A stretch of 62,000 nt of DNA from Cristatella mucedo. Taxonomy: Eukaryota > Bryozoa > Phylactolaemata > Cristatellidae. The position numbers and the translations under genes were made by a program. The DNA lies in assembly GCA_009760855.2 (NCBI GenBank), contig WPIO01000018.1:1082501-1144500 (forward strand), read 5' to 3'. Shown here one piece after another: positions 47,201-58,342 of this stretch. Each line of letters opens with the position of its first letter. Within the stretch, counting starts at the first letter, position 1. Below the pieces are notes generated by a model. The model ran no database searches. It had not been told where the DNA came from and saw only the letters and a list, made by a program, of their open reading frames with translations.

Positions 47201-48419
47201 CAGTTGTCTACGATAGGTACGCTTATTTTTCAGCTCGCTCTGCACCTTTCTCCTCCCATTTTAAATGCTGCGAAAGCTAGCACATCCGAAATGGCGAAAA
47301 GTCACGGGAAAGCTACAGCTCAGCTCTGGAAGGCAAGTCCCGACAATGGGCTGACCTAGTTGGTGAGCTTGCCCCGCTGACTTCTAAGCTTTGAGCTATT
47401 GATTAATGAAGCGAGCAGGAGGAAGGTTACAAAAGGTTTCAGACTAATATTTAACAATTCTCCTATAAAAAATGTAAATCTAGTTTAAGTAAGGCTACGA
47501 GTGCCTGGGAGTGAATCAACATTTGCATACTCGGAAAATACAGACATGCTGACCACCTTCTGTTTTTTCTTAACCATATACTTGTGGCAATCCCCCCGTG
47601 AACAATCGCTGGCAACTTTTATTTATGCAAGGTCATCGCTTACCAAAAGGCAAGAGCACCTACGCATGTTCAATGTCAACTATGAGACTCCATAACCATC
47701 AACGAAAACTCGCAAGCAAATTATCTCCCCTCTCCGTTTTGAAACGACACTCGTTATTGCTGTACTTTCATGTTAGTACTATAACCCTCGTGACGGTTAT
47801 CCTCCCACTTCGAAATGTAAGCGTCACGTCACTTACAACGACGGACTCAACTCAATATAACTAAAACTGACGAACGTAGATTCTTAGAGAGGTCGATGAA
47901 GCTTACATCCTTCCCTGCCTCTGCTCCATCCTCCTGTCAGAAAAAAAACAGGGTTATGCCGCATCCCGGACCCCCTCCGCACTCCGTGGAGGAAGTCAAG
48001 GATGGGGCATTTGCTCCTAGCAGCGAGGCAGTGATCGCGGCCGCCCCCTCCTCCTTCTCCCCCCCCCCCCTAAGCGCCTTTTCCCTCTCCGATCGTCGCC
48101 AACTACGAAATTATGTCCTAATTATATTCGATGAGCAGCCACTGAGTCCGTGCCGGATAAGCGCTCCGAGCGAGCGCAATAGTTTTATAAATTTCTGGAT
48201 CTTGCCACACTACATGAACACTTAGCTGGTATTTGCCCCTACATAAAAATATTAGGGTCTTGCCCCCCCCCCATAATAAAATCCTGGTTCTGCCTCTGCT
48301 CCCACATATTACATTACGCAACATACCGATTATCCAAATCTTGGACACAACCATCAAAGTTTCTACCAATAGACTGGCGTTATCTAAAGTCGTAAGAGAT
48401 CGCCGTGTAACCAGCGATA
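47201..48419. other. Intergenic, nothing recognised
   Basis: C-rich low-complexity patches at 48061-48070 and 48265-48273. No gene was recognised. Confidence 0.35.
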
Positions 48420-48439
48420 ATTTGGACCATTTCGTCCCG

Positions 48440-48500
48440 AGATGACGGCGGCCATCGGCAGCTGACTCTTCCGGTATTGAGGACCGGCGGAAGTAAGTTT
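48440..48500 (+). promoter_or_regulatory. Candidate TATA-less promoter for TRAF7
   Basis: A cluster of a YY1-like GGCGGCCATC (48447-48456) and two ETS-type sites, CTTCCGG (48468-48474) and CGGAAGT (48488-48494). The second overlaps a donor-like GGAA|GTAAGT. Such clusters are common at housekeeping promoters. It lies about 5.8 kb upstream of the first recognised TRAF7 coding exon. The assignment is positional inference. Confidence 0.18.
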
Positions 48501-49059
48501 CTGTCGGTCTACCGAGTGGGATAGGTCGAATTCTGGATCGTAAGCGGAAGCGCGGCGGGTTGGTGGAACGCGGTACGTCCTAGCTGTCATTATTAGATAA
48601 TTTGGAGGTTCGTCGACCAGGCAGTTGACCTGTCGCCAATGCCTGGGTTTGAAGGGTGGGGGAAGCTGCTCGCCCGAAGAGCCGTGTGCTTGAGTCTGGG
48701 ACCATCGGCCGCTCCTTGTGCTACCTGGCGTCGCTGTGCGTGCGGTGCCGTCGGTTAGACAGTTAGCGTACGCAGTTTTCCTGTTTGACCAGCGCTATCT
48801 AGTTGGTGCCTTCTACGTGATTTGCTGCTCGTGGATCCTCTGAGCGGCCGCAGCGTAGCAGCGGTGCTACTTGAGTCTTCAAGGTCCAGCAGCTCGGCTC
48901 GCTCAGATCGCAAGCGGTCCAGCTCATTTTCTTTTGTTTTCCGAATTTGTCAATGTGCCGATCATTTATTTCGTATTGAGCCTGAATGATCTGATGACGT
49001 ATCCGACCTGTGTTCGTGAACGCGTGCTATGCTCTGCTGTAGGAGATTAGACGAGCTGA

Positions 49060-49470
49060 ATGAGTGTTCACGGCCAGGAGGTCTACTCTCCACTAGGTCA
49101 GTATCCTGTATCGGGCTCCTGTCCGAAACGGACCGCGCCGGCCGCCTTCCAGGACTGCATCCGTCTGCGCGATCTGTTACCTTCTGCCCTCGGCTGCGAG
49201 CTGGTCATGATCAGCCGCCCTCATCACCACCAGCCCCCCTCATCACCACCAGCCCACTCCCTCTCATCTCCCTCCTCACCCCGATGGGCAACTTTTGGAG
49301 AGCTGTGCGTCGAGTATCGAGCGCGGGCGTGCGTGTTTGTACCTTCCCGTGTCTTGATCTGGATGTTGCCCTTTTCGCTGCTGCCACTGTACCAAAATTG
49401 CCTCGAGGCTGCAGCACCTGATGCCGTGGCGATGGCTTGGCAGAAGTTTGGTATTTGTATTATGCAGTAG
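49060..49470 (+). other. Unassigned 136-codon open frame
   Basis: Begins ATGAGTGTTCACGGC directly after an in-frame TGA and encodes a compositionally ordinary N-terminal half (FQDCIRLRDLLPSALGCELV, residues about 30-50) followed by a Pro/Ser/His-rich stretch. No family recognised. It could be an exon of TRAF7's 5' region or of an unknown gene, or chance. Confidence 0.2.
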
Positions 49471-50205
49471 CAATAACGTCATCGCTCATGTGCCCTACGA
49501 AATAAGCTTGAGTCTCTTATGTGGTACGATTGAAGGCACCATTTACTGAGTTCGCCTGTGAACCAACTAGATGCTTACCTCAGGTGAGGCTCTAAGATAT
49601 TACTTGCAGACTCGGATATGGAAAGTGCTTGGATCCAGTAAAGAGTGGAAGCTTAAAGAAAATTCGTCGTGGGGTTGTTGTATGATGGCGACCTCTCTCT
49701 CCTCCCTCCCCATCTAAATTGAGGTGTATTTGTTTGCTAAGCTTTCGATAGCTACACTGATCTGTTCCCACTCCTTTCTGCAATGGCTTTTGTCAATGTG
49801 CAAGAGCCAAGCAGGCAGCTAAAATCTGCATTTATTGCCCTTGGCTTAGCGGTTGGTGTCTAAAGCAAGCTGGATCACGCGCGCGCCCCCCCCCCTGCCC
49901 AGCATCCCAAGAGGCTGGCCCAAGCGGCCTGTCGCTCTAGCTGGGTGCCAGGGTGTTTCGCCCAGTGCCCTGTCTCACGCATGCCCCCCTCAGCAGCCAC
50001 CCAGCCACTGCCTCACTGCAACGTAGCACCCTGGGCCCCACTCAAGTGCCCAAGCTCCTTTCGGTGTGCACGAAGTAGGGATCTTAAGATCAAAATCTCC
50101 TGATGCCAACTGTCGCTGTCAACAGTCTTCGAGCCAAGCTTCGGAATGGTACAGCTGATTGCACCAAGAGACTGACATGTGTGCTAGCTATGAAGGAGCC
50201 AAGCC
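49471..50205. other. Intergenic or intronic, nothing recognised
   Basis: C-rich patch near 49884-49900. No gene was recognised. Confidence 0.35.
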
Positions 50206-50860
50206 ATGGTGAGACTTATGGGTCAGTGTAAGAGTTTTGCTCTGTATCTGTTGATCAATGGGGAAACATTGCAGCATCATCCATTAGTTTACAAATCCCA
50301 GAGGTTTGACCATGCGTCTCCTTTGCTGAAAGAGCTTGGATGGCAGCCGATTGATCAACAGATACATAGTAAAGTTCTTACACTGGTCCACAAGGCCTGC
50401 CACGGCTTGGCTCCTTCATATCTAGCTGAACTGCTGCACTAGTATCAGCCCCCTCGTGTCCTCAGGTCCTTTATGGACAATAAATTAGCTGTTCCATTTC
50501 TCCGCTTAAAGACAGTTGGCGACAGAAGCTTTTGCTCTGCAGGTCATAGCTCGTGGAACTCGCTTCCACAATTCTTACGCAACGACAGCTACCCTTCTGC
50601 TGCCGACTATGGCACATCCTTTTCAGCGGTCCTGAGCTGCTACTTTCATGCCACTCACTACCTCAACTCCTCTCCTTACTCAGCTATCCTCTCCTTACTC
50701 AATTTCTCTTCGTTGCGTGAGATGAAGCCAGTTGGCTATTGAATGGTTACCGAGAGCCACTTAGGCTTTGAGTGTGCTATGCAAAACTTTCCCGTGCAAC
50801 ACTCACATAGTCTTTGTGGCTTTGTGGAGTTACAACTGGAGATGCATACATCGGCAAAGC
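50206..50860 (+). mobile_element. LINE-A 3' portion, older copy
   Basis: The + strand reads KSQRFDHASPLLKELGWQPI, a stop before the arginine-rich segment, then MDNKLAVPFLRLKTVGDRSF with HSSWNSLPQFLRND, and the 3' UTR to about 50860. It keeps the TGG codon lost at 2860. Several substitutions make it older than the 2.4-kb copy. Confidence 0.85.
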
Positions 50861-50879
50861 ACTCATCCCTTAACCTCTG

Positions 50880-50985
50880 GGATTTGTTGACTAACCGAGT
50901 GGCCATGTTCATCACCAGATGCAGAGGTTTAGTGGCTTTTTCTTGGAAGGCCAGCCAAACCTGCATTAGTGCTTGCTTGCTCACT
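50880..50985 (-). mobile_element. Short inverted LINE fragment
   Basis: The minus strand reads VWLAFQEKATKPLHLVMNMA followed by TRLVNKSQR. This corresponds to LLAGLPKKAIMPLQRTMNMA and ARLVFKSQR of LINE-A. It lies head-to-head with the LINE-A copy just upstream. Confidence 0.65.
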
Positions 50986-51248
50986 CCACTTGCTGGCCCA
51001 CGTAGGCATTCACTGCCTGACTGGCACGCCTGCTTTAGCTGATGCCTTGAGAGTCCGTCTGTGCCTTGAGCTCTTGCTTCATTAGTTCTGCACTATGGAG
51101 GGCAGCCCGTGGAGACTGCTGAGCAAGGCCGGCTGCTAATTCTTTTTTTGCCAGCCGGATCTGCAATTCAGGCCAGGCCACAGCTTGTCCCAAGAGAAGC
51201 TGCTTAGACAGAGAAAGTCCTACCGAGCAGGGGATTGGGGTTGTACCG

Positions 51249-51429
<181 letters not shown>

Positions 51430-51579
51430 AGCATGCATGCCTGGGTAGAGGCCGGCAAGCCATGGGCTGCTGCCTAATTTGAGCCGACGTCCATCATCGA
51501 GCTGGCCGATCGTGATGCTGTATGCCGAGCTGTCAGCCCAATATTCTGCTGCTGCTGCTGCTGCTGCTGCTCAGCAATT

Positions 51580-52035
51580 TGTAACTACTTCAGTCATGAT
51601 GCTCTACGACAACTAGCTCAATGTGCATATTAGCCCGAGAAGCAGCAGTGCAGTGTAGTCGGCTGACCGAGGTGGCACTAGAATGAGGAATCTGAAAGGG
51701 TGATGCAGCAAGGTGCCAGCAGAAGGTGGTGGTTGGCTGCTGCCGTGCTAAGCCCTTCGGCTCCTCTCCAGGTGGCCTCACTGCCAATCCAGCTGAATGC
51801 TTACTGATGCTAATGGCCGGCTTGGTCAGGCCATAGATACTGGTACCCTGGCAGTAGCAGCTGGTCGTGTCACCTTACCCGTGGCAGTAACTGTCTCACC
51901 TAAGTGGCTTTAGCTCAGTCACTGTCTTGCCTAAGTGGCTTTAGCTCAGGCTTGAGTAGGAGCCATACTGTTCAGTGTGCGTGCTAACGAAGAAGCCGAA
52001 TTGTGTCCAGGAACACGGACTGGACTGGTCCCTAA
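51580..52035. other. Intergenic or intronic, nothing recognised
   Basis: Contains a short direct repeat of CCTAAGTGGCTTTAGCTCAG at 51899 and 51930. Confidence 0.4.
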
Positions 52036-52039
52036 GCTG

Positions 52040-52176
52040 CTTGTGCAGTGTGTGTGTGCGTGCGCGCGTGCGTGTGTGTGGTTGAGCGTGTGCGCACATG
52101 CCCGCCGGCCTGTGTGAGCCCATCAGCCATTGCTTTTGCATCAGCCCATCCATCCCTTCACCGTGCGTTCTCTAGC

Positions 52177-52224
<48 letters not shown>

Positions 52225-52295
52225 ACGTGTGTGTGTGTGTGTGCACGTGTGTGTGTGTGTGTGCACGTGTGTGTGTGCGCGTGCGTGCGTGTGCT
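52040..52295. repeat. (TG)n with 20-bp higher-order unit
   Basis: A (GT)n run from 52180, followed by three tandem GTGCACGTGTGTGTGTGTGT-type units and GCGTGCGTGCGT. A shorter TG/GCG tract lies at 52047-52080. Confidence 0.95.
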
Positions 52296-52299
52296 GGCA

Positions 52300-53255
52300 C
52301 TAGTAGGTGAGAGTGGAGAAGCCTGTGGAGAACTAAGTGCGTGCGTGTGCTTGCTCGTCGCGAGCATGCGGAGCTGTGTGCAAGCAGCTACTGATGGCTG
52401 GGTGCAGGCAGGGGCGTCTTCTTGAGGCCCGCGAGCTCCACTGCCTGTCACGTGGAATAGTCCGAAGCTCTTAGCTTCTTGCAAACACTGTACTAGTGCA
52501 GTTCGTGTGTTTAGTCTGTTCAAACTATGGGCTTTTTTGGACGGCTTACTAAGGCCGAGGCTGAGAAACTCAGGTCTTGTATCCCTAGCACTCCCTCTCA
52601 GTACTCCCCTTCCTCCCTTGAACTTGCTCCCTTCTTTTACTGCCCACGTGCCCAGTCTGTCATCTGTAACTTTCCATCCAACTTGCTCACTTCATTCTCC
52701 CTGCGCTGGGTCTGCCAGTCTGTTTTCTGATCCGCAGGCGGCTGAGCTCTTCGGCACTCGAGTGAGCTCATTGTTCTTACCTGATCCTGAGCTGCCACCC
52801 GTCGTGCCGTAGGACTCAGCTGGGGCTCACTGTAGCGAGTCAAACCGCCGCGTGCGCGTGTTCGGAGTCCGGTCTCGCTGGACCTGTAGCTGGTGCCATA
52901 GCTCTCTCGCCTGCCCTCTAGCTGGTGTGCAGTCCAGTGCCGGGATGGGGGGTTGCGTCCATGGCTTCTATCCGTGGGGCCCTCACTTACCAGGTCACGA
53001 ACCAACTGCATGTCCCTTCGGGCATACCGAGCTTGTAAAACAACCTGGCGCAAAAAATCCTCGCAGCATGGCAGCCGCTGCCATGGCTGTAAATTCGTTC
53101 GGAAAAATAAGAGGGTTATTTGCAACACCAGGCATGCTAAAGGTATGTTGAGTGTGTGAAAATATCCATTGACAACATAGAACAGATGCATTTGCTGCTG
53201 GTATCAATGCGTTGAGTGTGACGTCATCTTACCACGATTCTGTATCGCCTACCTG
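52300..53255. other. Nothing recognised
   Basis: Open frames on both strands (for example 52637-53191 minus and 52852-53151 plus) overlap each other and lack domains. They are not supported. Confidence 0.35.
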
Positions 53256-53256
53256 G

Positions 53257-53475
53257 TCAAGCTAGCCATAGGGGCCACACAAGAATCTTCGGTGTATCTT
53301 CTACTGAAGCACGGTCCACAAAGCCTGCATTTTACTGGAAAGGTCGGCTACTGATGTAGGTCGAATATCCCACCTCAGCCGTCTGTCGATATCACTCCAT
53401 AGTCCTTCTATCGGGTTCAAATCAGGTGAGTGGCTGGGCTACTGCACCAAGGCCAAGCAAGGATTCGTCAAAAAG
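53257..53475 (-). pseudogene. Tc1/mariner transposase C-terminal remnant (minus arm)
   Basis: The minus strand reads P-S-H-S-P-D-L-N-P-I-E-G-L-W-S then DIDRRLRWDIRPTSVADLSS, ending KMQALWTVLQ and a stop. SPDLNPIE is the C-terminal catalytic-Glu block of Tc1/mariner (DDE/D) transposases. The Trp usually preceding it is TAG here. The first two catalytic Asp blocks are missing. Confidence 0.8.
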
Positions 53476-53534
53476 TACTTTTCCCAGGTTATTGCTGGCC
53501 AAGCAAGTTGGATTTTATAGCTCAAATACTTTGC

Positions 53535-53770
53535 TCTGGAGTCGTTACATTTGGCAGCAAGATGGTGACTCTACGTAAACTGATTGATAGGCCAATGAAG
53601 TTCTTTCTGGCGAATCCTAGTACCTGGAGCTGATGCTGATGGCCCAGCGAGTCGCCCTATTTGAAGCCCACGGAACGATTGTGGAGTTAAATCGACAGGC
53701 AGCCTAGGCAGGATATTCCACCTACACCAGTAGCCGACCTCTCCAGTAAGGTAGACATGGTAGGTCATAG
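53535..53770 (+). pseudogene. Tc1/mariner transposase C-terminal remnant (plus arm)
   Basis: The + strand reads W-Q-Q-D-G-D-S-T (second catalytic Asp block). After a gap come WPSESPYLKPTERLWS, a stop, and IDRQPRQDIPPTPVADLSSK. It is the same element as the minus arm, in opposite orientation about 60 bp away, with several stops and substitutions. Confidence 0.8.
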
Positions 53771-54313
53771 AGAATCATAGTGGGGTGACGTCTCACGAAA
53801 CTAATACATGTCAGTGGCATGCGTGTTTGCATTTGGGCTGCCGATAAATATTGTGTCATGCTTCTCCTTACTGTAGTACGTGTGGCATCTTTAAAAAAAA
53901 CTCCTAGTACCCGAACGAAGGTACAACCACGTCACAGTGATTTCTTCTGTGCCTAAATGTATTTCCAGCTGCTTCTAGCAGGCAGCAAGCAATTGGAGTC
54001 TTTTCAAGAGTGCACAGGCCAGCAGCCGACCGGCCAGCAGCCGACATCGCAGTCGAGCAGTCCGGAGCCCATGTGTCCACCTCCTCCTCGAGGGCGTGAC
54101 CCCTCGCCCACTCTCTCTCTCTCACGGCTCCTCCCTGCATGCTATCGTGCTGAAGAAGCTTGCACAGGCACAGCTGCAGTCGCCACCTTCCGCGGGCGGC
54201 CGCTCGCCTCCTTGCAGCAGGGTTGCTTTGCAAGCTGCTAGAAATGAGAGTGGTCTTCGTTTGTGGCTTCGCGAGCAGGAGACCCGGCAAGAGCATCTGA
54301 GCTCAGGCCTGCT
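53771..54313 (+). other. TRAF7 5' region
   Basis: Contains GGCCAGCAGCCGACC repeats (about 54020-54045) and overlapping open frames. The frame in phase with the TRAF7 exons closes at a TGA near 54245, so no further upstream coding is seen in this exon. Confidence 0.35.
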
Positions 54314-54349
54314 ATGGGATCACCGTCTGCCGGCCTCTCGCATACTCAG
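54314..54349 (+). CDS. TRAF7: TRAF7-like, probable first coding segment
   Basis: ATG at 54314 (G at -3 and G at +4) followed by 12 codons (MGSPSAGLSHTQ) to a strong donor CTCAG|GTAAGC. It is the only frame of this exon that stays open into the next one (phase 0), and an in-frame TGA lies upstream near 54245. Whether translation really starts here, or at the ATG that opens the next exon, cannot be decided. Confidence 0.45.
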
Positions 54350-54553
54350 GTAAGCAGGTGTGCATCTGACTTTGCAGCCTCGTTGTGGCTGCCGTCGGTA
54401 GGCACCTCCAAAGTCTCATCGCGTGACAATGTCTAGCCTGTTTCTGTGGACGGAGCCGGATGGATGTGACTCCTGACACGATACTTGTCCATCGGCACGA
54501 GTGGGTCCCGCTTTCTTCACTGCCCCGCTCCACCGAAGCTTGCTGCTCTTTAG

Positions 54554-54715
54554 ATGGGGTACATGCGATCTGTACCTCTAGAGGTGCCGGGGGCCACGCC
54601 CATAGCGTCCCACCAGCAGCAGCAACAGCAGCTACCGCTGCAGCTTCATCAGCAGAAAGCTTCTCGCCTCTCGTCGTCTTCGTCATCGATTTACTTCACT
54701 TACGAAGATGAGGAG
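54554..54715 (+). CDS. TRAF7: TRAF7-like, coding exon (Gln/Ser-rich, acidic N-terminal region)
   Basis: The acceptor CTTGCTGCTCTTTAG|ATG opens 54 codons with a Gln run (SHQQQQQQLPLQLHQQ), a Ser run and an acidic end IYFTYEDEE, before the donor GAGGAG|GTAGGC (phase 0). Human TRAF7 has a comparable Ser-rich then Glu-rich stretch directly before its RING. Assignment rests on position, phase and this acidic junction. Confidence 0.7.
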
Positions 54716-54751
54716 GTAGGCAGAATTGGGCTCCCAGAATGTCTTTATGTA

Positions 54752-55165
<414 letters not shown>

Positions 55166-55776
55166 GATCTTGCTCTACTGCCTAACTCTCCACTTTCCTT
55201 TTTCTTTCTTTCTCCTTCCCTCCCCTCCTTATCTCTTTCATCTGTCTCTGTCTGTCTCTCTTCTCCTCCTTTCTATCTCTCTCTCTCTCCTATTTCTCTT
55301 GTTCTTCCCCTTAACTTGGTCTCTCTTCGTGTATCTCGACTTCGTCTGTCTCCTGCTCTGCGCTCCGTTACTTTTTTGATCTGTCTGTCACTGTCTGTCT
55401 GTCACTGTCTCTTGACTTTTTCTCTGGGCCTTCATTTTTCTGTCCGTCTATTTCTATCTCTCCAATCTCAATCACACCGTCCTCTTTATCAAGTGCAATA
55501 TTATTATTATTATTGTTATCTCTTCTCCCTTTCTCACACCTTCCTTGAGCATCCTGTCTCAGCTTGTGTTTGTCGATTGCTACCCCTGTATCACATACCA
55601 GTAGCGCTGCTTATTTTATGTTGGCTTGGCTCAAGCCTTGCTTTCGTGTGTTGCTCATTACATGCTAGCAAGCAGGCACGCTCGGCTACAGTTGTTATTG
55701 TGAATTGTTGTGCATGCCATTACATTCGTTTACTCGCTCTCTTTTTCTCTGTACCTCTCTTCCTCGTTTCGTGCAG

Positions 55777-55869
55777 GATATGCTGGTGTTTGTCGAGTCG
55801 CCAAGCAAGAAGCTGCATTGTCCGCTTTGTCACCGCATCTTTTGCGACCCTGTCATAACCACGTGCGGG
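55777..55869 (+). CDS. TRAF7: TRAF7-like, RING exon 1
   Basis: A 31-codon exon between TTTCGTGCAG| and TGCGGG|GTGAGG, phase 0 at both ends. It encodes DMLVFVESPSKKLHCPLC then HRIFCDPVITTCG. C-P-L-C gives RING ligands 1-2, and the Cys of TTCG is ligand 3. PVITTCG followed by HTFC is a signature of TRAF7 and related TRAF RINGs. RING E3 ligases recruit E2 enzymes; TRAF7 acts in MEKK3/NF-kB-linked signalling in vertebrates. Confidence 0.9.
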
Positions 55870-56172
55870 GTGAGGCGCCAAGAGGTCGCGCGCACCTCCT
55901 CTGTGCCCTGTCGTACGTCGGGGCATGGGTTCGCCGAAGGTTCTTAAACCCGCTGACCAACGCACCGCGCCAGCCAGTCGCAAGTCAAACTGCTCCCCGC
56001 TGGCATATCGAGCTTCGCATGCCGCAGCGTCGTCACCGCGTCTTGACACCTGGTGCCGACTGCTGCTGCTGCCGCTGCTTCCGTCGCCTGCTAGCTGCCT
56101 GTTGGCCAGCACACTGTGCGTGCAGCCTCGAACGCAGGCAGACTCATTTTCTGTCTCTGTTTGTGCCGGCAG

Positions 56173-56405
56173 CACACGTTCTGCAAGCGCTGTGTGGACA
56201 GGAACGGAAATGGTGCCTTCGCGGACGAAGTGTGCCCGATCGACGGCAAGCCGTCCAAGTTTATCGTGGCCAACATAGCTCTGTCGGAGCAGATCGGCGA
56301 GCTGCTGGTGCACTGCAAGCACGGCTGCCGGCTCGGCACCGACGGCAGGACGCGCGTCGTCGACGACGCCGGCTGTCCAGTCACACTCAAGTACTCGGAG
56401 CGGCA
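56173..56405 (+). CDS. TRAF7: TRAF7-like, RING exon 2 and TRAF-type zinc finger start
   Basis: The acceptor TGTGCCGGCAG|CAC continues the RING as HTFCKRC...VCPID, giving ligands His, Cys, Cys, Cys and a terminal Asp as in TRAF6/TRAF7. Then comes NIALSEQIGELLVHCKHGCR, which closely matches the NIAVAEQIGELFIHCRHGC segment of TRAF7, the most specific evidence for the orthologue. An insertion N-G-N-G-A-F-A-D-E between RING ligands 6 and 7 makes the loop longer than in the vertebrate protein. It ends GAGCGGCA|GTGAGT (phase 2; the last exon base is A rather than the usual G). Confidence 0.93.
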
Positions 56406-56794
56406 GTGAGTAGGCCGACCAGCTAGCCAGCCAGGCAGGATGCATGCAGCTCCTGCCGTTCCCCGCCCCGGTCCCGCGGCGAGCTCTGCATTTGCTCATG
56501 CCGCAGCGCATCCATTTGCTCATCGTGCGGCATGAGCGTGCGCCCGCGTTTGCTCGTGCTCGTCTGTGCCCGCCCACGTTTGCGCCTGGAGGCACTGCAC
56601 TTGTCGGGCTTCGGTGCGCGGTCTGCAGTGCCATTGCTGACCTGCAGCGCTTTGCTGGCAGCCTCGGCTTCGGCCGCTGCTTTTTTGCGTCTTCCTTTCT
56701 TCCGGCTCTGCCAACCTGACAATGTGGTCTGGCGTGTGGCCCTCGATGTGAGTCGGTTCGTGCACATGAGCTACAGGAGAAATTGAGTCAGTCA
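56406..56794 (+). other. TRAF7 intron, proximal part
   Basis: GC-rich intronic DNA with overlapping open frames. A short (AGTC)4 repeat lies at about 56785-56803, adjoining the LINE fragment. Confidence 0.4.
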
Positions 56795-57030
56795 GTCAGT
56801 CAGTGCTCGAAATTCGGTGCCCAAGGCAGCAGATAAGCTATCAAAATTAATGTTGACATCGCCCATAACGAGGAAAGGTCGATTTCTTGCACACAGAATC
56901 AAAATGAGCTCAGAGAAATCTAAGGTGAAGGACGGCTTGGTACCGGTGGGGTGGGGCCGACAGACGACTGCAGCCGCCACCATTGGTAGCTTGTTGTCGG
57001 GTGAACTCAGAGCTGTAGATTCGAAAGACG
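56795..57030 (-). pseudogene. LINE AP-endonuclease fragment in TRAF7 intron
   Basis: The minus strand reads LPMVAAAVVCRPHPTGTKPS, then DFSELILILCARNRPFLVMG, then DVNINFDS. This is the V-x-V-Y-R-P-P...F...L..L......LIL-G-D-F-N-I-H segment of an APE-type LINE endonuclease. The frame is open for about 80 codons. A Cys replaces the usual Tyr of YRPP. It is antisense to the host gene. Confidence 0.8.
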
Positions 57031-57199
57031 GTTGACCTTTTGTTCATTTTCGGCATACTCCAGTGACTCTCGGGGCTCTCTGCCTGAGAGGGCGCACTGT
57101 CGCTGACAGGCTAGCCGTCCGGAGAGCTCGGGCGCTCGCCAGGCTGAGGTGGAAGCCTCGCTCTCGGCACCAGCATCGGCAGAAGTCGAGAAGCTCGCT

Positions 57200-57342
57200 C
57201 AGCGTATGCTCAGCGTATGCTCAGCGTATGCTCAGCGTATGCTCAGCGTATGCTCAGCGTATGCTCAGCGTATGCTCAGCGTATGCTCAGCGTATGCTCA
57301 GCGTATGCTCAGCGTATGCTTAGCGTATGCTCAGCGTATGCC
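57200..57342. repeat. 11-bp minisatellite (CAGCGTATGCT)13
   Basis: Thirteen consecutive 11-bp units, twelve identical apart from the terminal base of the last, plus one TAGCGTATGCT variant at 57321. Because 11 is not a multiple of three, all three + frames read the same 11-residue repeat (R-M-L-S-V-C-S-A-Y-A-Q) without a stop. Intronic. Confidence 0.97.
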
Positions 57343-57672
57343 TGCCCCTGCTGTCGAAGCACTCTGCGGTTGTGCTCCGTACGGTGTGTTGTTGTGTTTG
57401 CTTCGAACGCTTTTCATTTTTATAGTGCTGCTTATCCTTTCTCGTGTCGTGTGTGCGTCTGCAGCAGATCTGGTCGTGCATAACCCTCTCTGCCTCTCCC
57501 ATTAGTGCTGCTGCATGATGCTGCCCCGTGTAGCTCGTGTTTTAGAGTAGGCTACCGAGACTCTGCTCTGTTGACACGCCCTTGCCTCACCTCGGCTGCA
57601 GCTAAGTGCTGCCACTTTCCTAGGCTCACCTAGCCTGTTCAGCAGGCTAGTCTGCTATTCCTAGTGGGTACG

Positions 57673-57833
<161 letters not shown>

Positions 57834-57949
57834 CTGCAGCTGCCATTCTACTACCTTGGCCATGAGGCCTGTCTCAGGACCTCGTTAGCTCCTATATGAG
57901 TAGCTGTTCAATGGGCGTGCCTGCGTGCTCCTGCATATTCGATTATGCT

Positions 57950-58017
57950 TGCTTTGCAGCATATGTTAATGCCTTAGAAAGAGAATAGGTTATCTGGAGG
58001 CACTTAGATAAATAAAT
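57950..58017 (+). mobile_element. LINE-B tail fragment, diverged
   Basis: TTTGCAGCATATGTTAATGC through AGAGAATAGGTTATCTGGAG to (AAATAAAT)n corresponds to the LINE-B tail. It abuts the following SINE-A tail to tail. Confidence 0.55.
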
Positions 58018-58195
58018 AAATCCTAGCTGATTAAACAGCCTCTTTTTGTATAGCGACAGAAGAGCCTTTACGGCTATCACCACCGCTTGCAGTGGCGATG
58101 AAGAATCGCCCACCGCAGGAATCAAACCCACGACCTCGAGGCCGAGGTCTGAAAGCAACTGCCTTACCCAGTGTGCTATCACTTTACAAATGTAT
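58018..58195 (-). mobile_element. SINE-A in TRAF7 intron
   Basis: A well-preserved minus-strand SINE-A: body complement AGAGCCTTTACGGCTATCAC, B-box complement GGAATCAAACCC, head complement TGCCTTACCCAGTGTGC. It lies about 150 bp upstream of the next exon. Confidence 0.85.
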
Positions 58196-58342
58196 CATTA
58201 TCATTATCATTATTGGCCTGCTCTTGCTGCGCCGGACGCACGTTTCCCAGTAGCCGTAAAGTGGCGGCGCTGGTGCACGGTCCCCTTGGTGTCGAGCTCT
58301 GCGTAGACAGCTGCTGAGCTGCTGCCTTTTACTGCGTTTCAG

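Noticed and set aside
54096-54353. 85-codon frame ending at the TRAF7 donor at 54349
   Set aside because: Joining it to the 54554 exon would shift the frame and hit a stop within ten codons; only the phase-0 frame (MGSPSAGLSHTQ) stays open.
55720-56634. 304-codon minus-strand open frame
   Set aside because: It overlaps the two RING exons of TRAF7 antisense in GC-rich sequence and contains no domain; the + strand exons have family motifs and splice sites.
57149-57505. Frames with an 11-residue repeat that could suggest a repeat protein or CRISPR-like array
   Set aside because: The units are contiguous 11-bp copies with no spacers, and the same peptide appears in all three frames, so this is a minisatellite.
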